The notes below the pieces were generated by a model. It worked only from the letters and a program-made list of their open reading frames with translations. It searched no databases and was not told where the DNA came from. This document shows, piece by piece, positions 54,112 to 61,336 of a stretch of DNA of 64,000 nucleotides. A program made the translations under genes and the position numbers. The stretch is from UBA5072 sp964646255 (GTDB taxonomy: Bacteria; Bacteroidota; Bacteroidia; Bacteroidales; UBA10428). Every line of letters starts with the position of its first letter. Positions within the stretch are counted from its first letter, which is position 1. The DNA lies in NCBI GenBank assembly GCA_964646255.1, contig CAZYDI010000009.1, positions 1-64,000 of the forward strand, written 5' to 3'.

Positions 54112-54948
54112 ATGAAACTGATCGCTGACGCGGGATCGACAAAAACCGACTGGTGCTTGTTGAACATGAATGGAGATGTTCAGCGGAAGAGTACCTCCGG
54201 TATAAATCCCGTATACCAGGATGAACAAGAAATCACCGTTATATTTGAAAAGGAGTTCTCCATAGGTAAACAGGATATTGATGCAATTTATTTTTATGGC
54301 GCCGGGTGTATCAATGAATATTTCAGCAATAAAATACGAAGATCACTGGGATCATTTTTCAGGTGCGAAAACATTGATGTATATACCGATATGATGGGCG
54401 CTGCCCGTGCCTTATGCGGACATGAAGAAGGCATTGCCTGCATTCTTGGCACAGGTTCCAATTCGTGTTACTATGACGGACGTGATATTCAGGCCAATGT
54501 TTCACCCCTCGGATATATCATTGGTGACGAAGGAAGCGGGGCAGTGCTTGGGAAAAAGTTTATCGCCGATTTAATGAAAAACCAGCTTTCTGAAAGGATA
54601 AAGGAACTGTTCTACAGTCAGTATGTCCTTCAGCCGCATGAAATTATTCAACGCATATATAAAGAGCCTTTTCCCAACAGATTCCTTGCGCAGTTCACCC
54701 GGTTCATTCATGAACATATTCACGAACCGGCATTGTCCGGTATAGTGAAAAGCAGTTTTATTGAGTTCTTTGAAAGAAATATTAAGCAATACCCTGAATC
54801 ATCGCGGCTTCCTGTTCATTTTTCAGGCAGTATTGCCTTCTACTTCAGTTCACTGCTTAAAGAAGCCGCTTCCCAAACCGGATTTACCATTGGTAAAATA
54901 ATATCTTCACCCATGGAAGGTCTGATGCGCTTTCATTCCGAACCCTAA
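54112..54948 (+). CDS. BadF/BcrA-family amino-sugar kinase (GlcNAc/MurNAc kinase-like)
   Basis: This 278-residue cytosolic ASKHA-fold kinase has LIADAGSTKTDW (phosphate-1), ACILGTGSNSCYYDG (phosphate-2) and GYIIGDEGSGAVLGK. It matches the GlcNAc kinase branch, which includes MurK of Clostridium and Tannerella type that phosphorylates MurNAc and GlcNAc at O-6. murQ begins 12 bases downstream, which strongly supports MurNAc-6-phosphate as the product. I use the ATG at 54112, since the 45 residues upstream are not family-like and overlap the promoter. Confidence 0.85.
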   Translation: MKLIADAGSTKTDWCLLNMNGDVQRKSTSGINPVYQDEQEITVIFEKEFSIGKQDIDAIYFYGAGCINEYFSNKIRRSLGSFFRCENIDVYTDMMGAARALCGHEEGIACILGTGSNSCYYDGRDIQANVSPLGYIIGDEGSGAVLGKKFIADLMKNQLSERIKELFYSQYVLQPHEIIQRIYKEPFPNRFLAQFTRFIHEHIHEPALSGIVKSSFIEFFERNIKQYPESSRLPVHFSGSIAFYFSSLLKEAASQTGFTIGKIISSPMEGLMRFHSEP

Positions 54949-54959
54949 ATACCCGCCGA

Positions 54960-55787
54960 ATGCCAGCCCGTAAACAAACAAAAAACGTAAGCATCACTGA
55001 ATCTCCCTCAGTAGTCAGGAACCTTGAAGCCTTGTCAGTAATTGAACTTATTTCAGGCATTAATAAAGAAGATGCCTTTGTGCATCAGGCAGTGCGTGAT
55101 GTTATTCCGCAAATTGAGAATCTGGTAAATGCCATACTTGAACGAATGAAAAAAGGAGGGCGCTTGTTTTATATTGGAGCAGGCACCAGCGGCAGGCTGG
55201 GTGTTCTCGACGCATCAGAGCTGCCTCCCACTTATGGTGTATCGCATGAATTGGTGATCGCATTAATTGCCGGTGGTGATGTTGCGTTAAGAAAATCAGT
55301 GGAAAATGCGGAAGATGATGTGGATAAAGGGTGGGAAGAGCTGAAAAGCAAAGGAATAAGTGAAAAAGACAGCTTAATTGGCATAGCAGCATCGGGAACG
55401 ACTCCCTACGTAGTAAGTGCCATCCGTAATGCTGGTATAAACGGTATCCTTACAGGGTGCATCACATGTAACCCGGGATCATTACTGGCAAAAAGCTGTA
55501 AATATCCTGTAGAAGCCATTGCAGGGCCCGAGTTTATAACGGGGAGTACCCGCATGAAATCAGGAACGGCGCAGAAAATGATCCTGAACATAATTTCTAC
55601 CACCCTTATGGTAAAGCTTGGCAAGGTTAGGGGAAATAAAATGGTAAACATGCAGCTTACCAACCAAAAGCTTATAAACAGAGGCACCCGCATGCTTATG
55701 GAAGAACTGGATGTGGATTACGAAACTGCTCATGATTTGCTGCTCAGGCATGGATCGGTGAAAAAAGCCCTGGAAGCAAGAGAATGA
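54960..55787 (+). CDS. murQ: N-acetylmuramic acid 6-phosphate etherase
   Basis: This 275-residue SIS-domain enzyme cleaves the lactyl ether of MurNAc-6-phosphate to give GlcNAc-6-phosphate and D-lactate. Signature motifs: LFYIGAGTSGRLGVLDASE, LPPTYG, the second acidic region SVENAEDD, GIAASGTTPYV and GPEFITGSTRMKSGTAQK. It is slightly shorter than the E. coli enzyme at the ends. It follows the kinase gene by 12 bases, giving a kinase-etherase operon divergent from the permease operon. GlcNAc-6-P deacetylase is not in the window. Confidence 0.94.
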   Translation: MPARKQTKNVSITESPSVVRNLEALSVIELISGINKEDAFVHQAVRDVIPQIENLVNAILERMKKGGRLFYIGAGTSGRLGVLDASELPPTYGVSHELVIALIAGGDVALRKSVENAEDDVDKGWEELKSKGISEKDSLIGIAASGTTPYVVSAIRNAGINGILTGCITCNPGSLLAKSCKYPVEAIAGPEFITGSTRMKSGTAQKMILNIISTTLMVKLGKVRGNKMVNMQLTNQKLINRGTRMLMEELDVDYETAHDLLLRHGSVKKALEARE

Positions 55788-56095
55788 AAAGTATATGTTT
55801 CAGGGTTTCATGTTTCAGGAGTTTAAGCTGGAGGCTGAAGGCTCAAAAACCGAAGATCCAGGATCCAGGATCCAAAATCCAAAATCCAGGATTCAAGAGC
55901 CAAGATCGAAGACCAGAAGGCCGGGAGAGCGAGAGAGCGTAGAGCGGCAAAAACGCTAAAAAGCTAAAACGCTAAAAAGCCAGACCTGCAGACCAACGGA
56001 CCTGCAGACAACGCTTCGACCGGCATCAGGTCAAACGGACAGAAACCACCTGAAACCATGTGAAATAAGTGAAACCATCTGAAACAATTGTTCAA
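55788..56095. repeat. Mosaic of short intergenic repeats, no gene
   Basis: Between murQ and thrA there is no coding sequence. In order: GTTTCA repeats (55797-55820); an inverted relative of the 1-540 heptads (GATCCAG/AATCCAA units, then AAGACCAGAAGGCCGG at 55909-55924, the exact complement of 339-354); two copies of AACGCTAAAAAGC; two copies of GACCTGCAGACNAACG (about 55983-56010); and TGAAACNNN units (56040-56092) like those at 32441-32580. Several repeat families are thus gathered in one gap. Confidence 0.85.
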
Positions 56096-56127
56096 TTTGT
56101 TTTATCCCCATTTCTGTAGTACTTTTA
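56096..56127 (+). promoter_or_regulatory. Candidate promoter of the threonine operon
   Basis: TTTG (56096-56099), a 20-base spacer and TACTTTTA (56120-56127, one mismatch to TAnnTTTG) lie 26 bases before thrA. No leader peptide rich in Thr/Ile codons or attenuator hairpin is visible. Confidence 0.55.
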
Positions 56128-56153
56128 AAGCCTGATCCCGTTAATATCACCAG

Positions 56154-58586
56154 ATGATGAAAGTATTAAAATTCGGTGGTTACGCCATTGATTCAGCTGA
56201 GAATATCCTTAAAGTAAAGGAAATTGTTAATTCTCAAACCGTCCCTGTGGTAATTGTTGTTTCTGCTCTCCATGGTATAACAGATAAGCTGCTTGAACTT
56301 TCACACCTTGCAGCCACACGTGATAAAAACTTTTTCAGGCTACACACTGAAATTGAGGTCAAGCATCAGGATATCATCAACACCTTGTTTGAAGAACCTG
56401 TCCGTGAGAAAATTCTAAACAAGGTTAGTACCTGGCTTAAAGACCTCATCAGCATTATTAACGGAGTGTATCAATTAAACGACCTCACCCCTAAGATCCA
56501 GGATAAAATTCTCAGTTTCGGCGAAATCATGTCCTGCTATATCATCAGCAATGTTCTTGAAAATGCTGAGATGGTAGATGCCAAAGGACTTATTAAAACC
56601 GATGACAATTTCGGCAATGCAAAGGTAAACTTTCCATTGTCGGACCGGCTGATAAGGGCACAGTTCAACCGTTACAAGAAAACAGCCGTTGTGCCGGGAT
56701 TCATTGCCAGCAGCGAACACAATGTTACCACAACGTTGGGAAGGGGCGGTTCCGATTATAGCGCTGCAATTATTGCTGCTGCTCTTGAGGTATCACAGCT
56801 TGAAATATGGACCAATGTCGATGGCTTCATGACGGCCGACCCAAGGAAAGTGACAAAAGCGCTGGCCATCGATCAGCTGAGTTATTCCGAAGCCATGGAA
56901 CTTTCTCATTTTGGTGCCGAAGTTATTTATACGCCAACCATACACCCGGTATACAGCAAAAACATCGATGTGCTTATTAAGAACATCCTTAATCCTTCGG
57001 GTAAAGGCACTTTAATAACCAGGGAATCAAAAAGTTCCGGAAAGTCTTCCATCAAAGGCATTTCATCCATCGATGACATCGACCTGATCACCATACAGGG
57101 CGCAGGCTTGGTAGGGGTAAAGGGAATATCATCGCGCCTTTTTGGCACCCTGGCCCGCACGGATGTTAATATCATTCTGATAACCCAGGCATCCTCTGAA
57201 TATTCAATAACGTTTGCCCTTCAGCCAACCGATTCTGCAAAGGCATTAAAAGCCATTGAATCGGAATTTGAGGTAGAGATGAAAACCAGGAATGAGATTA
57301 ACATGCTCATCGAAAAGGAGCTTTCGGTTATTGCCATTGTGGGTGAGCAAATGAAGAATACACCCGGTATTTCGGCCAATCTCTTTACTTCGCTTGGACG
57401 TAACGGGATCAGTGTAATTGCAACGGCCCAGGGATCGTCGGAATTGAACATTTCGGTGGTTATCCGGAAGGAAAACCTCAAAAAAGCATTGAACGTTATC
57501 CATGAAGGATTCTTTCTTTCGCATTACCGCGAACTGCACCTATACCTGACCGGTACCGGCACTGTTGGCGGAAACCTGTTGAAACAGATTATGAATCAGC
57601 AGGAAACGCTCATGAACGACCACCATTTAAAAATCAATGTAATCGGAATCTGCCGCTCCAAATTAATGCTCCTTAATCCGGATGGAATTAACCTGGCAAC
57701 CTATAGGGAAGAGATGGAAAGGAACGGTGAACGGTCCGATATTGAATTGTTCATTCAAAAAATGAAATACCTTAATTTCCGCAACAGTGTTTTCATCGAT
57801 TGCACCGCCGATGCTGAAGTAGCAGCTACCTATGATAAGGTTTTGGATTCCTTTGTTTCGGTTGTCACTTCCAATAAAATTGCCTGCTCCTCGGAATATG
57901 CAACCTACAGCAAACTTAAGAAACTGGCGCGGGAAAAAAATGTCAGGTTTATGTTTGAAACCAATGTAGGAGCAGGCCTTCCTATTATCAGCACACTGAA
58001 CGATTTAATCCGCAGTGGCGATAAAATTATCCGGCTCGAAGCAGTTCTGTCGGGAACCCTTAATTATATTTTCAATACCATCAATGAGGAAATTTCACTG
58101 AGTAAGGCAATCAGAATGTCGATGGATGCAGGTTTCGCAGAGCCTGATCCACGGATTGACCTGAGTGGAATCGACGTTAAGCGGAAATTACTTATCCTTG
58201 CCCGTGAAGCGGGATATGCACTCGAAGACAAAGATATCGACATAATGCCTTTCCTGCCGGAAGAATGCTTCAGGGGTACACTGGATGAATTCTGGCCCAC
58301 CGTTGAGAAATTCAACAAAGGTTTTGAAGAACGAAGAAAAAAACTTGCTGCAGGTAATAAGAAACTTCGTTTTGTTGCATGCCTGGACAATGGTAAAGCC
58401 ACCATAGCGTTAACAGAGGTAGGATTTGACCATCCTGCCTATCCCCTCGAAGGCAGCAATAACATTATATTAATCACTACCTTACGATACAATGATCAGC
58501 CAATGGTGATCAGGGGGTATGGTGCCGGTGCAGATGTCACAGCAGCCGGGGTATTTGCAGATATCATCAGGGTAGCCAACGTGTAA
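56154..58586 (+). CDS. thrA: Bifunctional aspartate kinase/homoserine dehydrogenase
   Basis: This 810-residue fusion catalyses the first and third steps from aspartate to threonine. Order: aspartokinase domain (1-290), two ACT regulatory domains (about 315-460, with EYSITFALQ and SELNISVVIRKENL), then homoserine dehydrogenase with the NAD motif LTGTGTVGGNLLKQI and the catalytic region GAGLPIISTLNDL and LSGTLNYIFNTI. The kinase start reads KFGGYAI instead of the usual KFGGTS, a change in a conserved catalytic motif. Two adjacent ATGs make the start uncertain by one residue. First gene of the operon. Confidence 0.94.
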   Translation: MMKVLKFGGYAIDSAENILKVKEIVNSQTVPVVIVVSALHGITDKLLELSHLAATRDKNFFRLHTEIEVKHQDIINTLFEEPVREKILNKVSTWLKDLISIINGVYQLNDLTPKIQDKILSFGEIMSCYIISNVLENAEMVDAKGLIKTDDNFGNAKVNFPLSDRLIRAQFNRYKKTAVVPGFIASSEHNVTTTLGRGGSDYSAAIIAAALEVSQLEIWTNVDGFMTADPRKVTKALAIDQLSYSEAMELSHFGAEVIYTPTIHPVYSKNIDVLIKNILNPSGKGTLITRESKSSGKSSIKGISSIDDIDLITIQGAGLVGVKGISSRLFGTLARTDVNIILITQASSEYSITFALQPTDSAKALKAIESEFEVEMKTRNEINMLIEKELSVIAIVGEQMKNTPGISANLFTSLGRNGISVIATAQGSSELNISVVIRKENLKKALNVIHEGFFLSHYRELHLYLTGTGTVGGNLLKQIMNQQETLMNDHHLKINVIGICRSKLMLLNPDGINLATYREEMERNGERSDIELFIQKMKYLNFRNSVFIDCTADAEVAATYDKVLDSFVSVVTSNKIACSSEYATYSKLKKLAREKNVRFMFETNVGAGLPIISTLNDLIRSGDKIIRLEAVLSGTLNYIFNTINEEISLSKAIRMSMDAGFAEPDPRIDLSGIDVKRKLLILAREAGYALEDKDIDIMPFLPEECFRGTLDEFWPTVEKFNKGFEERRKKLAAGNKKLRFVACLDNGKATIALTEVGFDHPAYPLEGSNNIILITTLRYNDQPMVIRGYGAGADVTAAGVFADIIRVANV

Positions 58587-58601
58587 ATTCTTTTCAAACT
58601 T

Positions 58602-59267
58602 ATGATTAAAGCAATTATTTTTGATTTCGACGGCGTCATCATCGATTCTGAACCATTGTGGGTTGAAGCAGAGATGAACATTTTCAGGTCGGTTGGAGTG
58701 GAACTGTCCCCCGCCCTGTGTCGTCAGACTACCGGTTTGAGCACTCCCGATACCGTACAGTACTGGTATAACGTTTACCGGTGGACAGGCAAAAGCACAT
58801 TTCAGCTCTACAAGGAAATTTTGGAATCCATGCAAGGGTTAATACTGGAAAGAGCCGACCTGAAGGATGGTTTTCTGGATGTATTGCAATTGTTTGTTGA
58901 TAAAAAACTGCCCATTGCGGTATCCTCCTCATCACCTTTAAAACTCATCACCACCGCACTAAAGAAATTTCACCTCTTTGAGTATTTTAAAATAATCAGT
59001 TCTGCTGAAAATGAAGAGATGGGAAAACCTCATCCGGCATTGTACATTGGGGCAGCACGCAAGCTTGGCATCGACCCGGTTTACTGCCTGGCGTTTGAAG
59101 ATTCGTTTAACGGGGCCATTGCGGCTAAAGCTGCAAGGATGAAACTGGTAACCGTCCCCGACAGCTTTGACTTTGCTTCTACACGATTTGATTTTTCGGA
59201 TTTAAAAATTGCTTCGCTGTCAGATTTCACGGAAAAGAATTTTGAACACCTCAATTCACTAAATTAG
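58602..59267 (+). CDS. HAD-superfamily phosphatase/phosphomutase-like protein
   Basis: This 221-residue subfamily IA HAD protein has the nucleophile motif DFDGVIIDSEP (Asp8, Asp10), a helical cap, motif II SSSSPLKL, and the terminal acidic motif LAFEDSFNG. It resembles beta-phosphoglucomutase and sugar-phosphate phosphatases such as YniC/HxpB. It sits between thrA and thrC with gaps of 15 and 20 bases, the place where thrB often lies. Its sequence does not suggest homoserine kinase activity. Role in the operon is unknown. Confidence 0.88.
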   Translation: MIKAIIFDFDGVIIDSEPLWVEAEMNIFRSVGVELSPALCRQTTGLSTPDTVQYWYNVYRWTGKSTFQLYKEILESMQGLILERADLKDGFLDVLQLFVDKKLPIAVSSSSPLKLITTALKKFHLFEYFKIISSAENEEMGKPHPALYIGAARKLGIDPVYCLAFEDSFNGAIAAKAARMKLVTVPDSFDFASTRFDFSDLKIASLSDFTEKNFEHLNSLN

Positions 59268-59287
59268 CGCCCTCATTATACTGTTTT

Positions 59288-60658
59288 ATGGAATCCGACA
59301 GAATACGCTATTACTCAACAAACGGCAAAGCAGAGAAAGTTACTTTTAGTGAGGCATTGCTTAAGGGACTGGCACCTGACAAAGGTTTGTTCATGCCCGA
59401 TAAAATTCCTGCATTCAGCGACGATGCCATCAGGAGGCTTGCCGGAAAAACCTACCCCGACATCGCATATACCATTGCCAGGAACTTTTTAAAGGGTGAG
59501 ATGGAAGATGCTGATATACGGCAAATTGTTGATGACGCCTACAATTTCCCTGTACCCCTCGAGAGGGTGAAGGACAGGAAGTATATTATGCGGCTGGACA
59601 ATGGTCCTACCGCTTCATTTAAGGATTTTGCGGCCAGAATGATGGGAAGGTTAATGCAGCATTTCCTTAAAAAGCAGAACAGAAACATGCTTATCCTTAC
59701 CGCCACATCGGGTGATACAGGAAGCGCCATTGCTAATGCCTTTTATGGCCTTGACAATATTAAGGTTGTTATCCTTTTCCCGGTTGATGAAGTAACGCCA
59801 CGCCAGCGCAAGCAAATGACTACCCTCCGAAGGAATATCAAAATTATCGGACTCGATGGTAAATTTGACGATTGCCAGGCCCTGGTAAAACAGGCATTCT
59901 CTGATCCGGATCTCACCTCACTTAACTTGTCTTCAGCAAACTCAATCAATATTGGCCGTTTACTGCCGCAATCGTTTTATTATTTCTATGCATGGTCGCA
60001 GCTTTCAAACGGCTCTACCGATGATAAGGTGGTGTTTTCAATTCCTTCGGGCAATTTCGGTAACATGATGGGTGGATTGCTGGCAATGAAAATGGGATTG
60101 CCCGTAAGCAAGTTCGTTATTGCCACCAATGAAAACGATGAAGTTCCCGTTTACTGGCAAACCGGTAATTATGCAACTATAAACCCGTCGCGTAATTGCA
60201 TATCAAGTGCTATGAATGTAGGACATCCCAGCAACATGGCTCGCGTTATATCGTTGTACGGAGGGATAATGGACGAAAAAGGCAATATTACCAGGGAGCC
60301 CGATGTGCAACAATTGCATGATATCATCTATGCTGTAAGTATAAGTGATGAACTTACAAGGGAAACAATACAAAAGGTTTATTCAGCCTACAACATCATT
60401 CTCGAACCTCATGGTTCTGTTGGATGGGCCGGACTGCAAAAGTTTTATAAAGACTTTCCTGCTTCGGAAAACCGGCTTGCTGTATGCCTCGAAACCGCCC
60501 ATCCTGCAAAATTCCCCGAGCAGATAAGAAATGTGCTCAACCTTGATCCATCTTTACCCCCATCGCTTTTGGGCCTCGATAAACTCGAGGAATCATATGA
60601 CAAACTCAACAACCAGTATAGCCAGTTTAAAGAATATCTGCTATCCCGGAACCGGTAA
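59288..60658 (+). CDS. thrC: Threonine synthase
   Basis: This 456-residue PLP enzyme converts O-phosphohomoserine to threonine. It has the family N-terminus (RYYSTNGKAEKVTFSEALLK with GLAPDKGLFMP), the PLP lysine in PTASFKDFAARMMG, the phosphate-binding TATSGDTGSAIANAF, and FSIPSGNFGNMMGGLLA. Length fits the longer E. coli-type class. It needs O-phosphohomoserine, which the nearby ThrH-like protein could supply. Confidence 0.95.
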   Translation: MESDRIRYYSTNGKAEKVTFSEALLKGLAPDKGLFMPDKIPAFSDDAIRRLAGKTYPDIAYTIARNFLKGEMEDADIRQIVDDAYNFPVPLERVKDRKYIMRLDNGPTASFKDFAARMMGRLMQHFLKKQNRNMLILTATSGDTGSAIANAFYGLDNIKVVILFPVDEVTPRQRKQMTTLRRNIKIIGLDGKFDDCQALVKQAFSDPDLTSLNLSSANSINIGRLLPQSFYYFYAWSQLSNGSTDDKVVFSIPSGNFGNMMGGLLAMKMGLPVSKFVIATNENDEVPVYWQTGNYATINPSRNCISSAMNVGHPSNMARVISLYGGIMDEKGNITREPDVQQLHDIIYAVSISDELTRETIQKVYSAYNIILEPHGSVGWAGLQKFYKDFPASENRLAVCLETAHPAKFPEQIRNVLNLDPSLPPSLLGLDKLEESYDKLNNQYSQFKEYLLSRNR

Positions 60659-60710
60659 ATACCTGAATGAAAATTATGTCTATCTTGTCATCACATCTTA
60701 AATCAATTTT

Positions 60711-61325
60711 ATGAAGAAATTGCATACCGTATGTTCTGATCTTGAAGGTGTTTGGGTACCCGAGGTATGGATCAATGTGGCTGAACGGACGGGTATACCT
60801 GAACTAAGGCTAACCACCCGCGATATAAAAGATTATGATGAACTTATGCAATACCGGCTTAAGATTCTCAAGGCTAAAAACCTGACTTTACTCGACATTC
60901 AACGTGTTATTGCCACCATTCGCCCCCTGCATGGCGCCCTCGAAATGATTAACTGGCTGAAACGCGTAACACGCTTTATTGTAGTATCAGATACTTTTGT
61001 TGAATTTGCAGAGCCTCTAATGGACCAGCTTGACTGGCCAACATTATTCTGCCACTCCCTGGAGGTTGACAACAACGGCATAATCACCGGATATAATCTG
61101 CGCCAGCCTAATGCTAAAAAGGAAACGGTGGCAGCACTAAAAAGAATGAATTATGAAGTAATCGCCTTTGGTGATTCTTACAATGATATCAATATGTTAA
61201 AGGAAGCCAGCCAGGGCGTTTTATTCCGTCCTCCGCAGAACGTCATCAACGATTATCCGGAATTTCCCGTAATTCATGAATACAGTGAATTAAAGACCTT
61301 TCTCGAAGAAAAGTTCCGGTTATAA
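60711..61325 (+). CDS. thrH: ThrH-type phosphoserine phosphatase/homoserine phosphotransferase
   Basis: This 204-residue HAD protein closely follows the Pseudomonas aeruginosa ThrH pattern as I recall it: SDLEGVWVPEVWI (Asp10, Glu12 in place of the usual DxD), LTTRDIKDYDELMQYRLKIL, VSDTFVEFAEPLM, CHSLEVD, and FGDSYNDINML. ThrH uses phosphoserine to phosphorylate homoserine, bypassing homoserine kinase, and also acts as phosphoserine phosphatase. Its place 52 bases after thrC, with no thrB in the operon, supports that role. Plain SerB-like phosphatase activity is the alternative. Confidence 0.9.
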   Translation: MKKLHTVCSDLEGVWVPEVWINVAERTGIPELRLTTRDIKDYDELMQYRLKILKAKNLTLLDIQRVIATIRPLHGALEMINWLKRVTRFIVVSDTFVEFAEPLMDQLDWPTLFCHSLEVDNNGIITGYNLRQPNAKKETVAALKRMNYEVIAFGDSYNDINMLKEASQGVLFRPPQNVINDYPEFPVIHEYSELKTFLEEKFRL

Positions 61326-61336
61326 CGTAACGTTAC

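Noticed and set aside
58602..59267. Homoserine kinase (ThrB) because of its operon position
   Set aside because: It has HAD motifs (DFDGV, FEDS) and none of the GHMP kinase motifs.
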